DNA from: Candidatus Eiseniibacteriota bacterium | GTDB lineage: Bacteria > Eisenbacteria > RBG-16-71-46 | DNA length: 55,204 nucleotides | Direction of reading: 5' to 3' | Assembly (NCBI GenBank): GCA_016178725.1 | Contig: JACOSV010000084.1 | Location: forward strand, 1 to 55,204 | Part shown: piece by piece, positions 26,144 through 34,431 of the stretch | Layout of the letters: every line of letters begins with the position of its first letter | Numbering within the stretch: the first letter of the stretch is position 1 | Position numbers and translations under genes: made by a program | Notes under the pieces: model-generated | Told to the model about the DNA's origin: nothing | The model's database searches: none | Seen by the model: the letters and a program-made list of their open reading frames with translations, nothing else

Positions 26144-27088
26144 CTACGCCGCTTCACGCGACTCGGCCGGCGGTTCGGCGAAGGCGGTGAGGAACACGTC
26201 GACGACCCGCGGGTCGAACTGCCTGCCCGACTCGCTGCGGATGATCGCCAGCGCCTCGTCGTGCGAGCGGCCGGGGCGGTATGCGCGCGACGTGATGATT
26301 GCGTCATAGGTGTCGGCGACCGCGATGATGCGCGCGCCGAGGGGAATGTTCTCGCCGATCAGACCCTTGTAGCCCGTGCCGTCCCAGCGCTCGTGGTGGT
26401 AGGCGACCATCGGCAGGACGTGCTTGAGAATCCCGCCCACGGAGCGCACGAGCGCCTCGCCCTTGACCACGTGGCCGCGCATCTCCTCAGTCTCATCGAC
26501 CGTGAGGCCCGACGCCTTGCGCAGCACGTCGGTACTCACGTCGATCTTGCCGATGTCGTGGAGCAGGCCGCCGACGCGGATGTTCTCGATCTCCGGCGCC
26601 GGGAGCTGCATCGCCCGGGCGATGACCACCGCGATGTCGGCGACGCGGCGCGAGTGGTTCTCGGTGTAGCGGTCCACGGAATCGATGAACTTCGACATGA
26701 TCTCGAGAACGCCGCGGTACGCGTGCTGCAGCTCGCGGAGCTGCGCCTCCTTGAGGTCGTAGAGCGAGCCGACGACGTACGAGGTGAGGACGAGGAAGGA
26801 GCCCCAGGTGATGAGGTCGAGCCAGCGCATCCACGCCTGGCCGTCGCCGAACTTGGCGCTGCTCATGAACGCCATGACGTAGACGATCGCGCAGGAGAGG
26901 AGCGCCGACCACACGCCGCGCCAGCGGCCGAGCAGGTAGGCGCCCACCACCACCGGCAGGTAGTAGAAATTGAGGAAGGCGCGCTGGTTGACGACGAAGA
27001 AGTTGATGATCCCGGTGACGCTGACGATGCCGAGCAGGACGAGCAGGCCGCCGCTCACGTGCCACCAGCGGGCGAGCCGCGTGCTCAT
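26144..27088 (-). CDS. Membrane HD-GYP-like protein (putative c-di-GMP phosphodiesterase)
   Basis: 314 residues. Four N-terminal membrane helices (to about 115, resembling sensor modules) and a short coiled region lead into an HD domain with HDIGKI and HHERWDGTGY...RIIAVADTYDAI. HD-GYP enzymes hydrolyse cyclic-di-GMP to pGpG or GMP. The usual GYP triplet reads GYK here, and the following loop is one residue shorter than the common 'GYP.GL.G..I' form. The metal-binding His and Asp residues appear intact, so activity is likely but not certain. The ATG overlaps the stop of the upstream ATPase gene by 4 bp. Confidence 0.82.
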   Translation of the reverse strand: MSTRLARWWHVSGGLLVLLGIVSVTGIINFFVVNQRAFLNFYYLPVVVGAYLLGRWRGVWSALLSCAIVYVMAFMSSAKFGDGQAWMRWLDLITWGSFLVLTSYVVGSLYDLKEAQLRELQHAYRGVLEIMSKFIDSVDRYTENHSRRVADIAVVIARAMQLPAPEIENIRVGGLLHDIGKIDVSTDVLRKASGLTVDETEEMRGHVVKGEALVRSVGGILKHVLPMVAYHHERWDGTGYKGLIGENIPLGARIIAVADTYDAIITSRAYRPGRSHDEALAIIRSESGRQFDPRVVDVFLTAFAEPPAESREAA

Positions 27089-29085
27089 GACGCCTTGCGC
27101 ATCCTCGGCGCCGCGGGGGCGCGCCGGCGGCGGTGCGTGATCTCGGGCGTGTCGCCGCCCTCGCCCGTGCTGTCGTGGGCGCCCGCGCCGTTGGCTCCCG
27201 CCGCACCGCGCGAGGCCTCGCCGCAGTAGGGGCAGAACGTCCAGCCGGTCTCCACGCGCCGGTGACAGTGTTCGCAGTGCTCGCCGACGAACTCGCCGCA
27301 CGACGGGCAGTACTCGAACTCGGCCGAGAGCGTCGTAGCGCATGACGGGCACGTCTTGATCGCCTGATCGGCGAGGTAGATGACGCGCGTGACCTCGTCG
27401 AGCGTCGTGCGGCCCTCGATCACCTTCTTCAATCCGTCCTCGCCCATCGTGCGCATGCCGCGCTCGACGGCCGCGGCGCGGATCGCGGCGTCGGAGACCT
27501 GCTGCGTGATCAGCCCGCGCGTCGCGTCGTCGAGTGTGAGCACCTCGAACACGCCGGTGCGCCCGTGGTAGCCGGTGCTGCGGCAGTGCGGGCAGCCTCG
27601 GCCGCGGCTCAATCTCACGGTGCCCTCGCCGACGTCGCGCGCGCCGAGGCGGTTGAGCGCCGCGGCGCCCACGTCGTAGGTCTCGCGGCAACGCGGGCAC
27701 AGCGTGCGCACGAGCCGCATGCTGACGACGCTGATGAGCGACGAGGCGACCATGAACGGCTCGAGGCCGAGGTCGATGAGGCGCGTCACCGCGCTCGCCG
27801 CGTCGTTGGTGTGCACGGTGGTGAGCACGAGGTGGCCGGTGATCGAGGCGCGGAAGGCGATCTGCGCCGTCTCCTTGTCGCGGATCTCGCCGATCATGAT
27901 CACGTCCGGGTCCTGGCGCAGGATGGCGCGCAGCGCGCTCGGGAACGTCTTCTTCCCCTTCTCGTCCACCTGCACCTGATTGAGCCCGGGGATCTGGTAC
28001 TCGACGGGATCCTCGACGGTGACGATGTTCTTGGTCACGTTCTGGATGTAGCGCAGCGCCGCGTAGAGCAGCGTGGACTTGCCAGACCCGGTCGGCCCGG
28101 TGACGAGGACGATGCCCTGCGGCCGGTCGAGGTCGCGCTGGACCAGCTTGAGCTCGTCGGCGTAGAAGCCGAGGTCGTCGAGGTCGCGCAGCACCTGGCC
28201 CTGATCGATCACGCGGATCACGACCTTCTCGCCGTGCGTCGTCGGCAGCGTCGAGACGCGCATGTCCACGCGCCGCGACCGCACCTCGACCATGAGCCGG
28301 CCGTCCTGCGGCTGGCGCTTCTCGGCGATGTCGAGGTTCGACAGCACCTTGATGCGCGACACGATCGCGCTCTGCGTCCACTTGGGCAGCCGCTGCGCCT
28401 CCTGCAGGAGGCCGTCCACGCGGAAGCGCACCATCAGCTCGCGGTCCTGCGGCTCGATGTGGATGTCGCTCGCCCGCTCTTCGATCGCGCGGTGGAGCAG
28501 CCAGTTGGTGAGGCGGACGATCGGGCGGCCTTCCGACTCCTTGATGAGATCGTCGATCGCGGGCGTGAGGTCCTCCTCGCTGACCGCGCTCACGATCACG
28601 TCCTCCTCGGTGCTGATGATGTTGTTGATGACCTCGCTCATCGAGTTGTCGATGTGGTAGTGGCGCTCGATCCCTTCCATGATCGCCGAGCCCAGCGCCA
28701 GCACCGGCTTGATGAACATGCCGCTGTGGAAGCGCAGATCCTCGAGCGCCGCGACGTTGAGCGGGTCGGCCATCGCCACGATCAGGCTCGAGCGGCCCTC
28801 GATCTCGATCGGCAGCGCGACGTACTTGCGCGCGAGGTCCTCGCGCACCAGCGTCAGCGCCTGATCGTCGGGAATGCGCTCGGAGAGGTCGATCAGCGAG
28901 AGGCCGAGCTGCTGCTGCAGCGTGCGCATGAGGGCGTCTTCGCGCACGAGGCCCATGCGCACCAGCGTCGCGCCCAGCAGATCGCCGGTCCGCCGCTGCT
29001 CGGCGATGGCGTCGGTGAGGTTCTGCGCGGTGATGAGCCTGGCTTCGATGAGGAGGTCGCCGAGGCGCTTGTGGTCGCGGGCCAT
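27085..29085 (-). CDS. GspE/PilB-family ATPase with MshEN domain and C-terminal zinc ribbons
   Basis: 666 residues from ATG 29085 (AGGGAGACAGGG just upstream; an ATG at 29169 has none). The N-terminal RLGDLLIEARLIT...DAIAEQ and a second similar unit match MshEN, a c-di-GMP-binding module. The ATPase core follows: Walker A GPTGSGKS, the Asp box GEIRDKETA and the His box TTVHTNDAA, plus the C-PRC...C-PHC zinc site of this family. About 90 residues extend beyond the usual end and hold a double zinc ribbon (CPSC, CPSCGE, CEHC, CPYCGE). The protein powers type IV pilus or type II secretion assembly; no other pilus genes are in the window. Confidence 0.9.
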   Translation of the reverse strand: MARDHKRLGDLLIEARLITAQNLTDAIAEQRRTGDLLGATLVRMGLVREDALMRTLQQQLGLSLIDLSERIPDDQALTLVREDLARKYVALPIEIEGRSSLIVAMADPLNVAALEDLRFHSGMFIKPVLALGSAIMEGIERHYHIDNSMSEVINNIISTEEDVIVSAVSEEDLTPAIDDLIKESEGRPIVRLTNWLLHRAIEERASDIHIEPQDRELMVRFRVDGLLQEAQRLPKWTQSAIVSRIKVLSNLDIAEKRQPQDGRLMVEVRSRRVDMRVSTLPTTHGEKVVIRVIDQGQVLRDLDDLGFYADELKLVQRDLDRPQGIVLVTGPTGSGKSTLLYAALRYIQNVTKNIVTVEDPVEYQIPGLNQVQVDEKGKKTFPSALRAILRQDPDVIMIGEIRDKETAQIAFRASITGHLVLTTVHTNDAASAVTRLIDLGLEPFMVASSLISVVSMRLVRTLCPRCRETYDVGAAALNRLGARDVGEGTVRLSRGRGCPHCRSTGYHGRTGVFEVLTLDDATRGLITQQVSDAAIRAAAVERGMRTMGEDGLKKVIEGRTTLDEVTRVIYLADQAIKTCPSCATTLSAEFEYCPSCGEFVGEHCEHCHRRVETGWTFCPYCGEASRGAAGANGAGAHDSTGEGGDTPEITHRRRRAPAAPRMRKAS

Positions 29086-29213
29086 CCCTGTCTCCCTGCG
29101 GAACGCGGACGATTCGTCGAAGAGGGCTGCTCTCCGGTATCGGCGGCGGCCGCGGACGCGTTGATGCATTCCGGCCCGCGCGTGCGCGTCATTGCAGGAT
29201 GCAACGCGCGTTC

Positions 29214-29243
29214 TTGTGACGGCTCGGGAGCGGGTGCTAGGTT
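29214..29243 (+). promoter_or_regulatory. Candidate promoter of the GAF-SpoIIE gene
   Basis: TTGTGA at 29214-29219, an 18-bp spacer and TAGGTT at 29238-29243. Transcription would begin at about 29250, only a few bases before the ATG at 29253, so the mRNA may be leaderless. No Shine-Dalgarno sequence is visible there. Confidence 0.5.
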
Positions 29244-29252
29244 CCCCGCCCC

Positions 29253-31073
29253 ATGTCCCGACCGACCGATCCCGCCGATCTCGTGACGCCCGCCGCGCCC
29301 GCGCCGCCCGCGGCCGCGCCGGCGACGCCGAGCGACGCCGCCCGCTCGCTGCCCGAGCTCGTGCTCCGGCTGCGCGAGGGGTTCGACGAGGGCACCAACC
29401 TGATCGAGCTGCTGCGGGCGGCCGGGCGCACCGTGCGCCGGCTCGTGGACTGCGACAAGTCGCGCATCTGGCTCGTCCGGCGCGCCGGTCGCCGGCTGGT
29501 CGCGCGCGATTTCCCGGCCGGCGGCGGGCCGCCGACCGAGCTGCGGATGCAGCGCGACGAGGGGCTCGCGGGCTGGGTGTTCGCGACGCAGGAAGTGCTG
29601 CGGCTCGCCCCCGGCGATCCGCGGCCGGTGCTGCGCGGGCCGGTCGCGCCGTTCCGCTCGGCGCTGGTCGTGCCGCTCTTCCGCCGCGGCGAGGTGTTCG
29701 CCGCGATCGAGTGCCTCGACAAGCAGGGCGGCGACGCCTTCAGCGACGACGACGTCGAACGCCTCACGGTCGCGGCCGAGCACGTCGGGTTCGCGCTCGA
29801 CAACGCGCTGCTCTACGAGGAGACGGAGCGCCGCGCGCTCGAGAAGGAGGTGCTGCTCGACGTGTCGAGCAACCTCTCCGGGACGCTCGACCTCGACGGC
29901 GTGATCGAGGCCATTCTCAAGTCGCTGCGCCAGGTCGTGAACTACGACGCGGCGGCGATCTACCTCGTCAACCGCTCGACGCGCGCGCTCGAGCTGGTGC
30001 GCTCGATCGGCTACCCGCCGGGCTCCGAAGAGGCGTTCGGCATCATGGTGGGGCAGGGGATCGTCGGCTGGGTGGCGAAGACCGGCGAGCCGGCGATCGT
30101 CGCCGACGTCTCCGCCGATCCCCGTTACGTCCTCGCGCGCGTCGAGACCAGGAGCGAGCTCGCGGCGCCGCTCAAGGTCGGCGGCCGCACGATCGGCGTG
30201 TTCAACCTCGAGCGCGATCTCGTGGACGCCTACCACGAGGGCCATCTCGAGCTGGTGACGGCGTTCGCCGCGCATGCGGCGATCGCGGTCGAGCGCGCGC
30301 GCCTCACCGCCGAGCAGCTCGAGCGCCGCCGCCTCGAGAAGGAGCTGGCGATCGCGCGCGAGATCCAGGCGTCGTTCCTGCCGGACCGGGCGCCCGACGT
30401 GCCGGGCTTCGAGCTCGCCGGCAGCACGCAGGCGCACGACGAGGTCGGCGGCGACTACTACGACTTCATCCACGTCTCGGAGACGCGGCTCGGCATCGCG
30501 ATCGCCGACGTCTCGGGCAAGGGCATCCCGGCGGCGCTCATCATGGCCGGGTTCCGCATGAGCCTGCTCGCGGAGATCCGCAACGAGTTCGCGATCCGCG
30601 CCGTGATGCGCAAGGTGAACAGCCTGCTCCACGAGAGCACCGATCGCGACAAGTTCGTCACCGCGTTCTACGGCGTGCTCGATCACAGGAACGGCGTGCT
30701 CATCTTCTCGAACGCCGGCCACAATCCGCCGGTGCTGTTCCGCGCCGACGGTCGGATCGAGTACCTCGAAGAGGGCGGCGTCGCGCTCGGCGTGCTGCCC
30801 GAGGCCGAGTACGACGATCGGCCGATCGCGCTGCGCCCGGGCGACGTGCTGGTGCTCTACACGGACGGCGTCTCCGAGTCCGAGTCGCCGAGCGGCGAGC
30901 ACTTCGGCCAGCGCCGGATCGAGCAGGTCGTCTCGGCGCACCGTGACCGGAACGCGCGCGAGATCATGGACACGCTGATCGCAGCGGTGCGCGACTGGGC
31001 GGGGGAGCGCGGGCCGAGCGACGACCTGACGCTGGTCGTGCTGCGCGCGTCGCCGCCGCCGGCCGCCGGCTGA
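29253..31073 (+). CDS. GAF-GAF-SpoIIE serine phosphatase (RsbU-like)
   Basis: 606 residues: two GAF sensor domains (~40-190 and ~210-360), a short coiled helix (ERRRLEKELAIAREIQ) and a SpoIIE/PP2C phosphatase domain with all metal motifs (GGDYYDF, IADVSGKGIPAAL, YTDGVSE, SDDLTLVVL). Such proteins dephosphorylate an anti-sigma antagonist in partner-switching pathways and are triggered by small ligands or redox signals at the GAF domains. No RsbV/RsbW partner is visible nearby. It is divergent from the pilB-like gene. Unlike the phosphatase-like gene at 6698-7543, its active site is complete. Confidence 0.9.
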   Translation: MSRPTDPADLVTPAAPAPPAAAPATPSDAARSLPELVLRLREGFDEGTNLIELLRAAGRTVRRLVDCDKSRIWLVRRAGRRLVARDFPAGGGPPTELRMQRDEGLAGWVFATQEVLRLAPGDPRPVLRGPVAPFRSALVVPLFRRGEVFAAIECLDKQGGDAFSDDDVERLTVAAEHVGFALDNALLYEETERRALEKEVLLDVSSNLSGTLDLDGVIEAILKSLRQVVNYDAAAIYLVNRSTRALELVRSIGYPPGSEEAFGIMVGQGIVGWVAKTGEPAIVADVSADPRYVLARVETRSELAAPLKVGGRTIGVFNLERDLVDAYHEGHLELVTAFAAHAAIAVERARLTAEQLERRRLEKELAIAREIQASFLPDRAPDVPGFELAGSTQAHDEVGGDYYDFIHVSETRLGIAIADVSGKGIPAALIMAGFRMSLLAEIRNEFAIRAVMRKVNSLLHESTDRDKFVTAFYGVLDHRNGVLIFSNAGHNPPVLFRADGRIEYLEEGGVALGVLPEAEYDDRPIALRPGDVLVLYTDGVSESESPSGEHFGQRRIEQVVSAHRDRNAREIMDTLIAAVRDWAGERGPSDDLTLVVLRASPPPAAG

Positions 31074-31126
31074 TCGCGGGCGCGTCGATCGGCGGCGTCA
31101 TTCGCCGCGAACGTGCGCGCGAAGTC

Positions 31127-31155
31127 TTGACCCTCCGCGGGGCGGGCCCCATAGT
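31127..31155 (+). promoter_or_regulatory. Candidate promoter of the M50-trpS-scpAB-rluB run
   Basis: TTGACC at 31127-31132, a 17-bp spacer and CATAGT at 31150-31155, about 44 bp before the GTG start at 31199. The same TCTTGAC signature occurs upstream of the genes at 37697 and 40350. Confidence 0.5.
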
Positions 31156-31198
31156 AGCGGCGGCCGTCCCACTTTCGCGCCGTCCTGGAGCGCCTTCG

Positions 31199-31855
31199 GT
31201 GCATTTCGACGCGACCGTTCTCCTCACGTTCCCGGTCTTTCTCGTGAGCATCATCGTGCACGAGTGCGCGCACGCGTTCGCCGCGCTTAGGCTCGGCGAC
31301 ACGACCGCGCGCGACCGCGGACGGCTGACGCTCAATCCGCTGCCGCACATCGATCCGGTGGGCTCGGTCGTCCTGCCGCTCGCGCTGCTGGCGTTCAAGG
31401 CGCCGTTCCTGTTCGGCTGGGCGAAGCCGGTGCCGGTGGACTGGGCGCGGCTGCGCCACCCGCAGGACGATCAGGTCAAGGTGGCGCTCGCCGGGCCGGC
31501 GTCGAACTTCCTGCTCGCCTTGTGCTTCGCGGCACTGGTTCGCCTGGCGCCTGAAGGCGGGTTCTGGGCGCCGCTCGGGATCGTCGGCGTCGCCGGCGTG
31601 TGGTGGAACTGCGCGCTCGGCCTCTTCAACCTGATCCCGGTGCCGCCGCTCGACGGCTCGTGGGTGCTGATGCGGTTCCTGCCGCTGCGCCACATCATCG
31701 TGCTGCAGCAGTTCCGGCTGGTCGGCATGGCGCTCGTCGTCGCGCTCTTGAGCACGCCGATGATCGCCGATCCGGTGATCCACCGGCCGCTGCGCCTCGC
31801 CGTGCGCGCGTGCCTCGGCCTCTTCGGCGTCGCGATGCCCGGGGGCGGCCTGTGA
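31199..31855 (+). CDS. Site-2 protease-type M50 metallopeptidase
   Basis: 218 residues from GTG 31199 (TGGAG upstream). A longer frame from 31127 begins in the predicted promoter and is rejected. HECAH near the N-terminus is the HExxH zinc motif, and NLIPVPPLDG is the second, Asp-containing metal motif (NPxxDG). Five or six membrane helices are visible. It belongs to the compact M50B (YwhC/sll0528-like) rhomboid-sized group found just upstream of trpS and scpA in many bacteria. The substrate is unknown. It overlaps trpS by 4 bp (GTGA). Confidence 0.85.
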   Translation: MHFDATVLLTFPVFLVSIIVHECAHAFAALRLGDTTARDRGRLTLNPLPHIDPVGSVVLPLALLAFKAPFLFGWAKPVPVDWARLRHPQDDQVKVALAGPASNFLLALCFAALVRLAPEGGFWAPLGIVGVAGVWWNCALGLFNLIPVPPLDGSWVLMRFLPLRHIIVLQQFRLVGMALVVALLSTPMIADPVIHRPLRLAVRACLGLFGVAMPGGGL

Positions 31856-32898
31856 AGCCCGGCCGCATCCTCTCCGGCATGCGCCCGACGGGGCGGCTGC
31901 ATCTCGGCAACTGGGTCGGCGCGCTCGAGAACTGGGTGCGGCTCCAGAACGAGGGCTGGAGCAACTACCACATGGTCGCCGACTGGCACATGCTGACGAC
32001 CGGCCACGACGACACGTCACGGCTCCAGTCCGACACGCACGAGATGGTGGTGGACTGGCTCGCCGCCGGACTCGATCCCGAGAAGAGCGTGATCTTCGTC
32101 CAGTCGGCGGTGAAGGAGCACGCCGAGCTCCACCTGCTGTTCTCGATGCTGGTGAGCAAGGCGCGGCTCGAGCGCATCCCGACGCTCAAGGAGCAGATCC
32201 GCGATCTGCATCTCGACGAGCAGACGATCTCGTACGGGCACCTCGGCTACTCGGTGCTGCAGGCCGCCGACATCCTGCTCTACCGCGCGACGCACGTGCC
32301 GGTCGGGGAGGACCAGGTGCCGCACGTCGAGCTGACGCGCGAGATCGCGCGGCGCTTCAACCATCTCTACTGCCGGAACCGCGCGCCGGTGTTCCCCGAG
32401 CCCGAGGCGATGCTCACGCGCTTCCCGCGCCTGCGCGGCAACGACGGCCAGCGCATGAGCAAGTCGGCGGGCAACGCGCTGATGCTCGCCGCGACCCCGG
32501 ACGAGATCGCCGTCTACGTGAAGGGCGCGTACACGGATCCGAAGAAGATCCGCGCCAACGATCCCGGCCGTCCCGAGGCCGATCCGAGCGACGGGCATCC
32601 CGGGTGCGTCGTGTGGGAGTACCACCGCAAGTTCACGCCGTCCGAGGCCGAGACGATCGCGCGCAAGTGCCGCGCCGGCGAGCTGGCGTGCGTGCCCGAC
32701 AAGCAGCACCTGACCCGCAGTCTCGCCGACGCGCTGGCGCCGATCCGGGAGCGCCGCGCCCGCTGGGCCGACGACCCCGACGCGGTGCGCGAGGTGATCG
32801 CCGACGGCAACCGCCGCGCGCGCGCGGTCGCCGAGCGGACGATGGACGAGGTCCGCGGCGCGATGGGGCTCGCCTCGACCGCCGAGGTGCCGCGATGA
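31852..32898 (+). CDS. trpS: Tryptophanyl-tRNA synthetase
   Basis: 348 residues, class I synthetase. The HIGH-type motif is LHLGN in SGMRPTGRLHLGNWVGA and the KMSKS motif is RMSKSAG. GEDQ...H...TREIARRFN is characteristic of TrpRS. The GTG start overlaps the previous stop (GTGA), and its own stop overlaps the scpA start (ATGA). It attaches Trp to tRNA-Trp in the cytoplasm. Length and motifs are normal. Confidence 0.96.
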   Translation: MKPGRILSGMRPTGRLHLGNWVGALENWVRLQNEGWSNYHMVADWHMLTTGHDDTSRLQSDTHEMVVDWLAAGLDPEKSVIFVQSAVKEHAELHLLFSMLVSKARLERIPTLKEQIRDLHLDEQTISYGHLGYSVLQAADILLYRATHVPVGEDQVPHVELTREIARRFNHLYCRNRAPVFPEPEAMLTRFPRLRGNDGQRMSKSAGNALMLAATPDEIAVYVKGAYTDPKKIRANDPGRPEADPSDGHPGCVVWEYHRKFTPSEAETIARKCRAGELACVPDKQHLTRSLADALAPIRERRARWADDPDAVREVIADGNRRARAVAERTMDEVRGAMGLASTAEVPR

Positions 32899-33710
32899 CC
32901 GACCGCGAGCAGGACGCGACGCCGGCGCAGCCCTCGGCCCTCCGCCCCGGCCCGGCGTCGGTGATGGTCAAGCTCGCGCGCTTCGAAGGCCCGCTCGATC
33001 TGCTCCTCCATCTCATCAAGCGCGACGAGGTCGACATCTACGACATCCCGATCGCGCACATCACGCAGCAGTACCTCGCCTACCTCGAGCTCATGCGCCA
33101 GCTCGACCTCGACGTCGCGGGCGAGTTCCTCGTCATGGCGGCGACGCTGATGCGCATCAAGGCCAAGATGCTGCTGCCGCTGCCGGCGCCGGGCGAGGAG
33201 GAGGACGAAGGCGATCCGCGCGAGGAGCTGGTGCAGCGTCTCGTCGAGTACCGGCAGTTCAAGGAGGCGGCCGGCACGCTCAAGTCGCGCGAAGAGGATC
33301 GCCGCCGGCTGTTCGAGCGCGGCATGCTGCCGGGCGAGGACGAGGCGGGGCCGCTGCCGCTCGCGCCGGCGACGCTGTTCGACCTGCTCGACGCGCTGAA
33401 CCGCGTGATGCAGCGGCTGCCCGAGCAGGCGGTCTACGACGTGCAGGGCGATGTCTACGACGTCGAGGACAAGATGTCGCTGATCGCCCGCACCGTGGCC
33501 GAGCAGGGTTCGGTATCGTTCACGACGCTGATGCAGGCGTGCCGGGCACGTGTGGAGGTGATCGTCACCTTCATCGCGTTGCTCGAGCTGGTCAAGCTCG
33601 GCCAGGTCGCCGTGACCCAGGCCGAGGCGTTCGGCGACATCGAGATCGTCGCCCGCAACCCGGAAGGAAGTGTGGCGGATGCCTCCGTCGAATCCCCTGG
33701 CGGCGCTTGA
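32895..33710 (+). CDS. scpA: Segregation and condensation protein A
   Basis: 271 residues. The kleisin signature is clear: FEGPLDLLLHLIKRDEVDIYDIPI then QQYLAYLELM, and a C-terminal winged helix (SVSFTTLMQACRARVEVIVT). With ScpB and SMC it forms the bacterial condensin that compacts and segregates the chromosome. The start at 32895 overlaps the trpS stop (ATGA). scpB begins inside its last codons, the usual coupled order. No smc gene is in the window. Confidence 0.95.
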   Translation: MTDREQDATPAQPSALRPGPASVMVKLARFEGPLDLLLHLIKRDEVDIYDIPIAHITQQYLAYLELMRQLDLDVAGEFLVMAATLMRIKAKMLLPLPAPGEEEDEGDPREELVQRLVEYRQFKEAAGTLKSREEDRRRLFERGMLPGEDEAGPLPLAPATLFDLLDALNRVMQRLPEQAVYDVQGDVYDVEDKMSLIARTVAEQGSVSFTTLMQACRARVEVIVTFIALLELVKLGQVAVTQAEAFGDIEIVARNPEGSVADASVESPGGA

Positions 33711-34431
33711 AGCGCTGCTCTTCTCCTCCGATCAGCCGCTGCCGCTCTCGCTGCTCGCGGAGTCGCTCGATCTGCCGCCCGACCAGGTCGCCGAGGCGCT
33801 GCGCGAGCTCGAGGCGGCGTACACCGCGCGCGACGCCGGCGTGCAGCTGCGCGAGATCGCCGGCGGCCATCTGCTGGTCACCGCACCCGAGCATGCCGAG
33901 TGGGTGGGCCGGCTGCTGCGCGGCAAGAAGAGGATGCGCCTCTCGCGCGCGGCGCTCGAGAGCATGGCGATCGTCGCGTACAAGCAGCCGGTGACCAAGT
34001 CCGAGATCGAGGCGATCCGCGGCGTGGATTCGAGCGCGGTGCTCGCGACGCTGCTCGAGCGCAATCTCGTGACGATCCGCGGTCGATCGAAGGTGGTGGG
34101 GCGGCCGCTGCTCTACGGCACGACGCAGGAGTTCCTCGATTACTTCGGCCTGCGCGATCTCGGCGAGCTGCCGCGTCCCGAGGAGCTCCGCGCGCTGGTC
34201 GCGGCGCGCGAGCCCGAGCAGCTCGACATGATGGAGATCGAAGCCCGCCCACTCGGCGCCGCGGGCGCGCTGGAGAGCGTGACGCTCTCCGAGCTCGAGG
34301 TCGTGGCGCAGGTCGGCTCGGACCTGCCGACATCGAGCGACCAGCCGCACGAGGTCGAACCGATCGGCGGCGATCTCGACGAGGCGGTGGCCGAGGAGCT
34401 GGGCCGCGAGGCAGGACCGCGGGCCGAATGA
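33679..34431 (+). CDS. scpB: Segregation and condensation protein B
   Basis: 250 residues with two winged-helix domains: LEALLFSSDQPL at the start, then SIVAYKQPVTKSEIEAIRGV-type sequence and GRPLLYGTTQEFLDYFGL. ScpB dimers bind ScpA to regulate SMC. ATG 33679 is chosen because GGAAGGA (33662-33668) has proper spacing; GTG 33670 lies directly against that site. The C-terminus extends ~70 residues past the second domain and is acidic. It overlaps scpA (32 bp) and the pseudouridine synthase gene (4 bp). Confidence 0.94.
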   Translation: MPPSNPLAALEALLFSSDQPLPLSLLAESLDLPPDQVAEALRELEAAYTARDAGVQLREIAGGHLLVTAPEHAEWVGRLLRGKKRMRLSRAALESMAIVAYKQPVTKSEIEAIRGVDSSAVLATLLERNLVTIRGRSKVVGRPLLYGTTQEFLDYFGLRDLGELPRPEELRALVAAREPEQLDMMEIEARPLGAAGALESVTLSELEVVAQVGSDLPTSSDQPHEVEPIGGDLDEAVAEELGREAGPRAE

